The position numbers were made by a program, and so were the translations under genes. Positions 1 to 10,239 of a stretch of DNA of 64,000 bases are shown in pieces. Where the stretch lies: contig JADANN010000386.1 of the NCBI GenBank assembly GCA_018806985.1, forward strand, positions 248,001 through 312,000, in the 5' to 3' direction. Under the pieces are notes generated by a model. It had not been told where the DNA came from, searched no databases, and saw nothing but the letters and a program-made list of their open reading frames with translations. The stretch is from Angiostrongylus vasorum (Eukaryota > Nematoda > Chromadorea > Rhabditida > Metastrongylidae). The stretch's first letter is position 1, and every line of letters starts with the position of its first letter.

Positions 1-1760
1 TTCTTCCGCACATCTCTGTAACCCTATTTTTATGAACATAACCTTATTCTTTGCAGCTCATTAATCCAACAAAAATCAACATGTGCATGTGCTATCTAAC
101 TAGAGAATGAAAATCGACATACTGATTTATATGGCGATGGAAGACGATTCATTCTGCTTTCTGCATCCTTTCACACATTCGTTTATTTTACTTTTCAAAA
201 CAAGCCATCGCCTGGAAATTTATAGTTCAGCACGACATACTCCTGTACTTGCTGGCTTTGGGTGCCATCGACAATTACCTTTAAGTTATTTTCACGATCA
301 TTCATACTAGCGCGACTACCTAGTTTAGTAACCTAAACACGAGCTGTGCCTCTTTTCTTTTCGATCTCTTAAATATTTCCCTCTAGCCTCTCCTTCCCAA
401 ACGACGCTTAGTATTTCTTCGACCTACAACACTCCAACGAGCGTTCCTAAAAGATAATTTCACGTGGAGAGAAGCGCATATTTCAATCGAAAACAGTAAA
501 ATACTTTCTCCTTTAAAGGTTTCACTCTTTTCCATTGATAACACAAAGCATTCTTGATAGTAAACGCCTTCGCAAATGGAATTCTGAATTAGAATTTTCC
601 TGCGGCGGAAATTTGCGCTGGTTGTAAAGCAGGAACTCTCATTGCACATTTTGCACTGTTCGATCCAATATTCGAACAAAGAATAGATGTGAAACGAAGG
701 TAGATGATGTCGTGTAGCGGCACTTCCTGGGTCAATGAATTTCGGAGGAAAAGAGATTGAAACAGAAAGAAAAGAAAGAGGAAAGGAAAAATGTCGTCTT
801 GCATCTCGACAACGACTTAAATTTATACGCAGGCAAGTACCCGTCTACTAAACCAAATATTTAGAACTGTAGCATAACTAAACTATTGCAAACATACGAG
901 CTCAAACTGTTACATAAATATTACGCTAGCACCAAGTCCCGCCATTGCATTCTTCTCTGAAGTAGAAGCACGTGTTATCGATCACCAGCCGCTACTTTAC
1001 TGTAGATGCATAGATGATTGCTTTGTCATCTTCTCTATTGAGGAGGAGATGGACAAATGCTTTAAATTATAGCGACGTGACTCGAAAAATATCCATCTGC
1101 AATGGCTATGAAATAGTAACCAGATGAGATAAGCTTAGAAGGAGAGCGACGCACCAAAACGAAACTCTTGGCCAAAAGAAAGTCCCGTTTGTGTCGCCCC
1201 TTTATTAGCGATGAAGTAAGTATATACAAAGTAAAGCACAGTGCAGTGCTATACAAAGTCCAGGTTGTTATTAGAAATAATGATTAAAAATTCATATTTG
1301 ATTCAAGATGAGTTCAAGTTCAAGTCAAGCAATTGCGTCCTACTATTCATTTTCGCTCCCGAAACAAATTTAAGTCCAGGAAATCTCAAGAAACGGGTTA
1401 AAGCTGACTTGAACTACATGGGCTAGTGGCACTCTGAGTGATGACTTGTGAACAGTGCTCACAGTTTAAAGAGCAACATACCATTGTTGTTCATGACATG
1501 CCCTACAACAGCAGAAAAGCGCTGAGAAACTGTGTGGAAGATTTGGTCACATGCGGAGTAAGGATCATTCTCGCGCCAGTCCGAAGAAGCAAAGAGCGAT
1601 TTTGGCGCTTTTGAAAACCATCGGTTTACTAGGCGATAACTCGTGTGAATAGCTCTACTTAGAGTTTAAGAGACATTTGTATAACTATATATTTATATTA
1701 GTATTCAATAATAAGTACCGGGAAGCCTGTTCATTTTCTTTTATCTGATAAGAATATGCC
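1..1760. other. No gene recognised
   Basis: AT-rich sequence whose open frames are short, overlap on both strands and lack protein-like composition. I see no splice-phase-consistent exon pair, RNA gene or repeat shared with the rest of the window. It could be intergenic or intronic. Confidence 0.5.
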
Positions 1761-1764
1761 TCCC

Positions 1765-2110
1765 AAGTGTTTAGCGCCTCATCGTGGCTAGGGAGTGTAC
1801 CTGGGTGGTGGAGTACGATATACAGCGGAAAGCTATTCCTTAGCAAACCTTCTCAAGCCTAAAAGGAGCTCGAAGCTCTCATACGAAAACCCATACCAGA
1901 AATCACCAACGTCCTGGCATCAAAATAATCGCAGTGTGAATATGTTCCCCTGCTCCAGAACGGCTGTGGAAGGCTCCATCGAAGCAGACCTTGGGATTCA
2001 AAGAAACCACAACTCGGCCAGCAGTAATCCAGGCGCACCTTCTGAAGTGCACTGAGTAACGAAAAATTGCCCAGAGCTGTCGGAAACCTGGCATCCCGAG
2101 TTAAAATATT
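1765..2110 (+). repeat. Dispersed repeat family R, degenerate copy
   Basis: Shares scattered blocks with 9640-9830: a GCCTCATCGTGGCT block followed by a CACCGTCCTGGTATCAAA-like block at the same spacing (here CACCAACGTCCTGGCATCAAAA). Family R also occurs at 7315-7690, 9600-10187 and, inverted, at 29278-29470. It has no intact reading frame. It may be a 5' or non-coding part of a LINE, but that is inference. Confidence 0.45.
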
Positions 2111-3067
2111 TCCCAACAAGCCACTCGTTACTACGTTATATTCAATCTCGGTAACGAATCTTGGGTGTTGTACGGAATGCTATGATGTAGAAACGAAAAA
2201 AATAAACATCGCAATATTCCTTGTACAACTTACACAACTTCATCAAATGTTGACAGCACTATGACTGGCTGGTGGACGAGTTTTTTGAGAAAGACGCAGG
2301 AGTTCTGTATGCACCAAAAACACAAAACTTTCTGTAGAAGAACACAGAAAATTCACAGAATGAGAAGGACACAAGAACTGCTTCAGAAACACGGAAGAAC
2401 CGCTTGGAAATTACGCTAAAATGGGCATGGTTATTTATTTAGCGGGAACACTGACCGCTGTGACGTCCATGGGAGTCACGATGAGAACAGCAAAACATAG
2501 ACGTCGTCTGCCACGTGTTCGCACTTGTTTGGCCATCGATCGATCGAGCGCCGTAGGAAGCGACCCGAAAGCCACTTCATCGTGCATCCGACGCTCTATA
2601 CTGCAACTTCAGCAACAACTGCAAAGCAGAGGTCTATTCGTTTTGCACTCTTCATCTTTTCGTCTGAAAATAACACTGTAAGAATTTCATAGTTTATTCG
2701 TAGTTGACGTAGTAAAGCAATGGCGAGCAGTCTCAAGCTTCCCGTGAAGTGTCCACGACTTGAAATTGTTCCTTGTGAGACGAGCGAATGCATGTGTTAT
2801 TCACTGTTCAGGGCTTAAAAACATCACGGATATATGGGCCGTGACGGTACATGCTTCGCTTAGCGAAGTTTTATTTGTTTGCTGGCTGGTAGACAGTTGT
2901 AGCAAAGACACTTTCAGTGGTGTCGCCGTGCTGTGCTGATGCATTCGAAGAGTCTCACCAACTGTTAGGTAATTCTCCTGGCTTTTACCCCAAGCCGTGT
3001 GCATAAGTTAGCTGTTCACCTTTTTTTCAATTAAGTTTCTTTCTTATCAACGATGATACTTTTTCAG

Positions 3068-3348
3068 ATTTGGTTTTGATCTATTTACTGGTGGAAATAA
3101 ACGACTCGTTCACAGCTTAAGTGACACTGCATGGGTAAGATATTTTCATGTGGATCGCCATCTTCGTCAGGTATCGTTTTCTTAAGTGCAGCAACACGCA
3201 GTACCCGTATTTGCTACGAGAGAGGCTTGCCGAGTCGGCTGGGAAATTTTTCATCCAAACTGGAAAGAAGGACGGAAGATACCAAGATGGAACTCCTACA
3301 ATTCCATTCTTTGATGAAAATGAAAAGGAAAACACTGTAGATTATTAA
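3068..3348 (+). CDS. Possible last two exons of an unidentified gene
   Basis: Two frames join in phase. Exon 3068-3134 follows a TTTTCAG acceptor and reads FGFDLFTGGNKR...DTAW, ending at a GTAAGA donor. Exon 3202-3348 follows CGCAG and reads YPYLLRERLAES...ENTVDY then stop. The 67-nt intron is normal for a nematode. Composition is protein-like and the acidic C-terminus ends exactly at TAA. I do not recognise the family and could not link an upstream exon: the frame entering 3068 needs two bases from an earlier exon. The alternative is chance open frames; overlapping frames in the second exon are also open. The call rests on phase and composition only. Confidence 0.35.
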
Positions 3349-3947
3349 CTATAGTGAGTATCCATCTTTTAGAGTGCTTTAAATGTCTTGACATGATTAA
3401 ACCTCTGACACCAACTGGCACCTGACAACTGTTAAAATCCCATTTTTGAACAATTTCCTTGCAGATTCGGAAAGCTTACTACGATCTGTTTACAAATCAT
3501 GTGTGTCAAAATATAAGCTCTATGGAGGAGTTCAGCTAAAGGCATACTTTTTTAGGATATCATTGCTATGAGCAAATGGTTCACTTAAACGGCATTTTCG
3601 ATAGGTTTCATGTGTTTCAAGACCTGCAAACACTTGTGGGCTTCCCGACATAAGTCGTGCAGCTGCAGTGAGTCGTCTGCAAAGAGAAACGAAGAGAGCT
3701 GGGAACGCTAATCTCCAACTACAATTAGCTGTCAAGTGTTTATACAATGACGGTTTGCCAAACAACATTATTACGCTCTAAGTTCTTCTCGCAGTAGCAT
3801 ATGATAGCCGTACTTAGTGCTTGTATCATTGCTAATTCTGTGAATCATTCCATTGCCTCTACACAAAACTTGCTGTTTCTGCACCACTAGAATCCTGGCT
3901 GATTGCATCAGAATGTGGTTTTTCATGTGTTTGCGAGAGATAAGCGA

Positions 3948-4217
3948 AAGAACAAAGCTGTCGGCGTTGATCAATCCCTGAGGGATGCGCTGTGCATTCG
4001 ACTTCATTGAACATCGTTAGAGGTGATTGGATGCATATCCGGTCTTTACAATGACTATCGGTAGCCTGCCGATGTATTAGGTCAGTGCTGCTATCCTCCC
4101 ATATAAGTTTGGAACAATTTCTCGACCCCAGAAAGGTGGAGGGCTTAGTGGCCCTGGGGCGCTTCGACCGATCCCATGTGTGTTGCATGGCACCACCGAC
4201 CACTGCGCCACACGCGT
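3948..4217 (-). repeat. SINE family A copy 1 (tRNA-derived)
   Basis: Near full-length antisense copy. The head (high coordinates) carries the pol III A-box-like TGGCGCAGTGG and a B-box-like GATCG motif. The body contains GCCAGATATGCATTCAATCACCTC-like sequence and the tail GGGATTGATCAACGCCGA. This copy is diverged by many substitutions. Confidence 0.85.
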
Positions 4218-5900
4218 CATTTCTAAGAGGTGCTAGCTTTCTTATTGTCAATGCACCTTCTTTCACCTTACGTTGTATATACATATTGCTATATCCTCAT
4301 TGTTTATTCTTGTGTGTACGTCCACTGATCTTGTTGTGTTGTTATTGTTGTGGTTATATTATTTATTGAATGAATATTCGATCCTGACAACAGCTTGCAA
4401 GAGCCTTGAAATCAATAATGTGTTCCCATCTTCCCAGATTTATCCTACTACCAACTTTTCAACTACGAATGAAATAAAGGAAAATGTTCAGTTGTGTGCT
4501 GCGAGGTCGAACGAACGGGTATCTGTGAACATCCAGAGTTCCTCCAACGACTAATCAACAGAGGCGTCGTCGATGAGAAATTTAACGGGTTTAGTAGGCA
4601 AAGAAATAAACAAAGCGTTTTATGTGAATCATGTGAACACGACAAATAAGTTTATTTGTTCCCGATTGGCAAGAATGAAGTTGTTAATGCACTATCGTTC
4701 CACAATGACCATCGATTCCGCTGATAGTCGACGCTGACGCTGACGACATTGTCTAGAGTAAATCTTATTGAAGCCATCTGCAAGAAATCACGTGTATTAA
4801 TAGATAACCTCATCCTCAATTGAGAAAACATCAATATTAGGACAATAATTCACCTCTCCAACTAATACTTAGATATTAACATTATTCACAATAAATAAAT
4901 TACGCCGAACAAGTAGGGAACTTAGCAAGAAGATCTTCCTTTTCTTTCGTACGCCTCTTCTTAAGATCTCCACTAATGAATTAAAATCAGCCATGGTGCT
5001 AAACCAATGAAGTGAAAATCGCCATTACGTATATGTTGCATACTCGAATTTTATCTAGATATCTCGAGAAACGATTTCGGACTAATTGGTAATTGTCCAG
5101 TACTTTTTATTTCATTTAAGCCATATTTGGATAAAACGATCTATATGGTGAAGCCGACTTGTCGACGGTGGATCCATACAGTGCGTGAGTGAGGGAACAT
5201 CGAATCGGAGCAACGATTCACATCAAAATCGTTAAAGAAGGCAACAATGGCAAGGGAGACATAGAATGCTACAGATGTCTGGAATTTTTCATATCCCCTA
5301 TAGTAATTGCATAACATAAAATGCATCCGAGGCGTTGTATATTAATAGCTTTGATTTAGTAGACGGCTGTTTGCCTCGGTATAAATTTAAGATGTTGTGG
5401 CAATACAAAAGGAAATTTTTTTTGGAGAATTATTGGCGAAAGAACTGCTTTTTATATGGCATCATCTACTTTTCTTCCACGCTTAATTCCTTGTTCAAAT
5501 ATTGGATCTAACAGTGCAAAAATCTATAATGAGAGTTTCTGCTTTCCAATCATCGGGAACTTGCATCGGGGAAAAATTCAAACTCAGAATTCCATATGCG
5601 AAGTGTTTATTATCAAGTATGTTGTGAGTTATTAATGGAAACAAGAGTGAAACTTCTACAGGAACAAGTATTCTTTCGTTTCTTTATCTTTCAGAACGCT
5701 CGTTGATAGAACGAGTTGCTCTGATGGCAATATTTAAGAAGATGAAGATGAAAAGAAGCACAGTTCTTGTTCAAGTTACTAAACTAGATAATCGCTCTAG
5801 TACGAATCTTTGTGGAAATAATTTGAAGAAATTTGTGCATGGAAGCCAGTGCCCGCAAGTGCCGGAATATATCGCGCTGAGTTGTAAATTTTGAAGTGAT
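4218..5900. other. No gene recognised
   Basis: AT-rich. Short open frames occur on both strands, none with recognisable domains or phase-compatible splice sites. Confidence 0.45.
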
Positions 5901-5944
5901 AGTGTGTTTTGAATAGTCACGGCGGCGAATTCGAAGTATTCGAC

Positions 5945-6214
5945 ATGGAGGAGTGGCCGCGGATTGCGGATGGCGTGGATGAGCACCGACTAGTTTCGGT
6001 AGCTCGATACGGCAGGCCGAGCGAAATGTTGAATTTCTCACCGTTGCCTTTCACCGAATGGGCAATGCCCAAAGGATACACGAGAGTGCTCCGCCATTGG
6101 GAGAAACGGCAGTGGATTTCGGAGGATTTTTGTCCATGGCCAACGAAAGACGGTTGGTCAACAAGGAAGATGGTTGAGGACGACATTCGTGCGCAATACG
6201 TAGTTAGAAGATGA
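5945..6214 (+). CDS. Hypothetical small Trp-rich protein or terminal exon
   Basis: An 89-codon frame starting at ATG 5945 (MEEWPRIADGVDEHR...) and ending ...YVVRR stop. It is richer in GC than its surroundings, acidic at the start and basic at the end. Trp residues are frequent, and there is no signal peptide, membrane span or cysteine cluster pattern I recognise. The frame stays open upstream to about 5911, just after a TTTGAATAG that could be a 3' splice site, so this may be a last exon (adding HGGEFEVFD before the Met) rather than a whole gene. A possible poly(A) signal follows at 6392. The composition argues that it is coding. Function unknown. Confidence 0.5.
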   Translation: MEEWPRIADGVDEHRLVSVARYGRPSEMLNFSPLPFTEWAMPKGYTRVLRHWEKRQWISEDFCPWPTKDGWSTRKMVEDDIRAQYVVRR

Positions 6215-6391
6215 AGCTTTCAAGCTTGAATTGAATTACGAGATGTATTTGAAGATACCATGAGGGCCCAATCATTTCGACACGACTAATTCAGCCAAGT
6301 TTTTTCGTTTTATTTCTCTTTTGTTCTTACGATTTTCAATTCAACAGTGACTGGTTTTCACGCGACATCAAATAGAACAGGCTTTTCTTGC

Positions 6392-6397
6392 AATAAA
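6392..6397 (+). promoter_or_regulatory. Candidate poly(A) signal AATAAA
   Basis: AATAAA lies about 180 bases after the stop of the 5945-6214 frame, a plausible 3' UTR length for a nematode. Such motifs are frequent by chance in AT-rich DNA. Confidence 0.3.
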
Positions 6398-7044
6398 TTA
6401 CTTTGAATTCATCAGTGATCGCTATGATAGGTGTCTTACCGATAGAAGTTTGTTTTCGCCAATGTTTATGACTTTTTGTTGGAGAGAGCTGAAGAATTGT
6501 TCAACAAAGAATTGTTCAGTATTGTTCCTTCAGTTTCGTTCAACTTACTTGTTATATTTATTGGGATTATTGCAAGTGTGGTAAGCTCTGTATACAACCA
6601 GGGCTTCTGCTTTTTTTTCTTTTGGTGGATAAATGATTTCGTAACAAGTAGATCTGGCATGACAAACAAGTTGGACCTTTCCTTGTTTAACCCATTCCTC
6701 TTTAAACTATTCTCGGAAGTATTTCACAAAGTGAACGATTTGCATGTGAAAAACAAAGCGTGATGAATTTTAAACAACTGATTAATCAAACAGATCATCA
6801 CTGATGGCCTGTACCAATAGTTTTCAACTGTGCAGAACGGAAAGTCTGGGAGTATTCGTCATGTGACTTCATGGAAAAACCAAAATTTGGAGGCTAACCT
6901 TGAAAATTAGCTCTATAGGTTGACCTATTTTCAGGTATAATGCGAAAGACCTAAGGAAGTTATTATGAAAATTTAAGAAACGTTGTTGTCTTTGTAAAAC
7001 CAGGAGGGGACAAAGAGTGGTTTTAGGAAACGTGTAGGTAATTT

Positions 7045-7312
7045 TCAACGAAGCTGAGATATTTGCAAAACTCTGACCGCAGGTGCCTATAGTGGGGAAC
7101 GAACGCGCTATTGTCCTTTCCGGGAAGTAACGCGTTCACCACCACACCAAGCGGTTCCTTCGTTTCGCCTGTCTCTCAGCTAGTTCTATCGATCTTTTGC
7201 CATCAGCAATCACCCGTCAACGGGATTGATCTGGGGAGCCCAAATCGGCATTGAACCCAGTTAAGCTGAGGCTGTAGATATAAGCTTTAATCTTAACCTT
7301 CTTATTTACTGC
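7045..7312 (+). repeat. Dispersed repeat family B, full unit
   Basis: Begins with GCTGAGATATTTGCAAAACT, passes through GGGGAACGAACGCGCTATTG and CCATCAGCAATCACCCGTC, and ends TTAACCTTCTTATTTACTGCC. The same order of blocks recurs at 19870-20098, 20819-21260, 29537-29710, 51295-51740 and 61085-61420. Its reverse strand contains GGTGGTGA(G/A)CGCG and GCGTTCGTTCCC, which weakly resemble tRNA A and B boxes. Confidence 0.8.
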
Positions 7313-7314
7313 CG

Positions 7315-7690
7315 TCACCTTCCTGCTACCAAACTAGTCGCATGGTGGCAAATCTTCTTCTGATCCACAAGGCCGGTGACTGCCCGTGGTGGTAACGACT
7401 TGGGGCAGACTTTGGCCAGGCAGAGCTCGGGAATCGAGGGAAACACAATGGCTGAACTAGCAAAGCTCCGAAAAATAGAGATCATGCTGGTGGCTTCACA
7501 ACCAATGAGCGCAGACCATCCAAGCGTCCAAGTATCCAAGCATCCAAATTACAATAATAACAACCCCATGGTTTCCTATTTGAAGGTGCGCTTCATATTT
7601 AAATTGTATCTTAACAAATTCATCTAGATAACTGATGCTCTCAAGATGTAGGACTGTCAACTCTTGATTGCTTTCTTTGTCTTTTTAGCC
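7315..7690 (+). repeat. Repeat R366, copy 1
   Basis: About 370 bases nearly identical to 9822-10187. The shared stretch runs from CTAGTCGCATGGTGGCAAAT to TTGTCTTTTT-AGCC-CCGT with only scattered differences. The low divergence implies a recent duplication or gene conversion. This copy lies directly between a forward and a reversed family B unit. The open frame inside it is not protein-like. Confidence 0.85.
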
Positions 7691-7734
7691 TCCGTACCGG
7701 GTGATTGCTGATGGCAAAAAGATCGATAGAACTA

Positions 7735-9113
7735 TAGAGAACTTCTCTCTGGGAAAGTTCTCTATCTTTCTATACAATAACATTTGATGTCCATATATGA
7801 CCGCCTCACAGTCGCACATCAAACACCGTAATGTAACTTTTATAATTTACTCGGTCTATTATGTTCAATGTTTCAGGCACAGTAGCGATTCAGGTTTGAC
7901 TCTAGTAGCACACCAACGGTGGCTTATCCGAAGGAGGAGGAGTAACAGTGGAACAGTTTACTACTTCCTTGCGAAACAACGAAGCCAATGACGTTGATAT
8001 TTCAGGCAGTTAGTACAGTCTACTGCAGTCCAGGATCGACGATCCAGATTGTCCACGGTTGCATACGCACGCGGCTTTTGCAGCCAATATAAGCCAGGTG
8101 CCTTCGACGGCGGAGACATACCATCACTCACCTCACCCCGATCGGTAGCGCGGATAATCCGCTCCTCACAACATCATTCATTGTCACTCTCAATCACCAC
8201 AATTCATTCGCAGTCATACTCACTCATTCTTATCCATTCACATTCATCCTTCAGTAATCAGAAGATTATTGTATCTAGTTTCTTAGCTTGTTTACGGTGC
8301 AATGTCAGTAGTGGCGGGTGTTTTCAAATGCGTTATGTTTGCTAGGCCATCGGTGGCATGTACCATTCCTCCCGCAATGTACGCCATGCGTACAAGGCCG
8401 CTGAGGGGCCAACTTATGCTGTGTATTCTGTTAAGCCGCTATAGGCTTGTCAGTTTCCAGCCATTATCATATTGGCCCTTGACTCTTAGGCAATGGTGGC
8501 ACCCATAGATGCTCAAACTTCACGTTGCTGACATAGCGTTATCGACGACCAGCCTCCTGACTGTCTTCCGTAGATGACTCATCACTTACTGTCCTCATTG
8601 ATCCACTAAAATGCACCTCATCGCTATAATGTTGAAATCTTAGCTCAGCCGGAAATACGCCCCCGTCTGTATCCCTCTCCGCCTCAGCATACAGTCTCCC
8701 TTCCTCCGCCCCTCAGCATACTGTCTACCTCAGCCGCCGCGCCGGCCGCGGATAGACGCGACGCGGCATCGCTCACGGCTAACCAACGGTTACTTCTTGG
8801 TAATTATTCATTATTACTGTTAATGTAATTGTGTTAATTACTTATTAATGGTATAGTAATATTCGAATGCCATTATCTCGTTGTTAGCCTCACTTCACTA
8901 GTAGCCTTCGCACCTCATAGCTTTAACTGAGGTCATTCCTCTACCATTACTTCTCCATCGTTACTATTATGTTATTAATGTTATATTTGTGTATTAAAGG
9001 TTTAATTACCCAAGTTTGAGGCTGGTAGATCAACACAACAGCTAAAAAGATCCGCGTGGCTAATATTATACACAAACCGAACAGCTAGTAACCGCCGCTA
9101 ACTAACCGTTACA
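7735..9113 (+). mobile_element. 1.38 kb insertion with 7-bp target duplication
   Basis: AGAACTA occurs at 7728-7734 and again at 9114-9120, and the flanks rejoin into an intact family B sequence, so this segment inserted into a B repeat. It begins with a perfect 10-bp inverted repeat (TAGAGAACTT / AAGTTCTCTA, 7735-7764) and has no matching terminal inverted repeats. It carries a TATAAG-containing promoter-like stretch near 8088 and a GC-rich segment near 8740, but no transposase or reverse transcriptase. A solo LTR or other non-autonomous retroelement is possible. Near its 3' end it contains an exact SL1 exon. Confidence 0.7.
8999..9020 (+). other. Exact copy of the SL1 spliced-leader exon
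   Basis: All 22 bases of the conserved nematode SL1 leader are present, beginning GGTTTAATTACC and ending AAGTTTGAG. In an SL RNA gene the leader is followed by a GT splice donor; here the next bases are GCTGGTAG, so this is not a functional SL RNA gene. An exact match in intact form suggests reverse transcription of an RNA that had already been trans-spliced. That origin is inference; the match itself is seen directly. Confidence 0.9.
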
Positions 9114-9599
9114 AGAACTAGCTGAGAGACAGGCGAAACGAAGGACCTGCATGGTGTGATGGTGAACGCGTTCGTTCCCCACCATAGGCACCTGTGGTTC
9201 AGAGTTTTGCAAATATCTCAGCTTCGTTGAAGCTATATTTCGCAATATACCCTGCCATCAAAAAAGAGTAGGCAGTAAGAAAAAAAGGTTAAAAAATTGA
9301 ACATTGTTTGCAAAAAAGGGATCATACGCTATTCCGTATTTGAGGATTTGAAACAAAATGCCTTCGTTCTCTTCTCCTAGATTGTTGAGCAATTTCCATG
9401 GTAATTTTAAAGTGGTCGTGGGAAAAAATTCAAAACAAGGAACGTTGTTCACCAAATTTTCTCACATTCGGATGTCACAGCATAGTAACAGGACTGCAAT
9501 TTGAGATAGAAAGACAAGGTTATTTGCTGAGTTAAACGGAATGTGATTACATTATTGCTGTCTCTTGTGTGAATTGTTTCCCTACTTTCACTCTCTTCC

Positions 9600-10187
9600 A
9601 TCCTATCGACGTTTAGGAACAGCTAACGGTAATGATCCTCCTAACGGTTTACTGCCTCATCGTGGCTGGAAGGTGTTGTTGAGTGTCGGGCTGCCATTTA
9701 CATCGAGGGATTCATCTCGCTGGCAGGGTCTAACATGCCGAGAAGGAGTCTGGCGCTTCCATCAAGAAGCCCAGCTAAGAGTAAATGAATACGAGGATCC
9801 GTCACCGTCCTGGTATCAAACTAGTGTCGCATGGTGGCAAATCTCTTCTGATCCGCAAGTTCGGCGACTGCATTCGCTGGTAACGACCTGGAACAGACTT
9901 TGGCCAGCAGAGCTCGGGAATCGAGGGAAATACAATGGCTGAACTAGCAAAGCTCCGAAAAAATAGAGATCATGCTGGTGGCCTCACAACCAGTGAGCGC
10001 AGACCATCCAAGCGTCCAAGTATCCAAGCATCCAAATTACAATAATAACAACCCCATGGTTTCCTATTTGAAGGTGCGCTTCATATTTAAATTGTATCTT
10101 AACAAATTCATCTAGATAGCTGATGCTCTCAAGACGTAGGACTGTCAACTCTTGATTGCTTTCGTTGTCTTTTTTTAGCCACCGTTC
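9600..10187 (+). repeat. Family R, longer copy including R366 copy 2
   Basis: Its 3' part (9822-10187) is nearly identical to 7315-7690. Its 5' part (9640-9830) matches the degenerate copy at 1765. A 125-codon open frame at 9565-9942 crosses it but has no recognisable domain and is probably non-functional. A short tandem duplication (TGGAATTCC-CTGCCTGATCA) follows at 10198-10238. Confidence 0.8.
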
Positions 10188-10239
10188 CAACAAGATGTGG
10201 AATTCCCTGCCTGATCATGGAATTCCTGCCTGATCAATC

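Larger units (their letters stand above)
7691..9255 (-). repeat. Family B unit, reversed, split by an insertion
   Basis: The B segments GGGTGATTGCTGATGGCAAA...GATCGATAGAACTA (7698-7734) and GCTGAGAGACAGGCGAAACG...ATATCTCAGC (9121-9228) are contiguous in the uninterrupted copy at 21090-21255. Here they are separated by about 1.38 kb. Beyond 9245, CCCTGCC then GGCAGTAA resembles the junction between two B units. Confidence 0.8.

Noticed and set aside
3859..4284. 141-codon minus-strand frame
   Set aside because: It lies across SINE copy 1. Similar frames recur at other SINE copies with no conservation of reading frame.
8999..9113. Functional SL RNA gene at the SL1 match
   Set aside because: The leader is not followed by a GT donor, and no Sm-site or SL RNA-like stem sequence follows.
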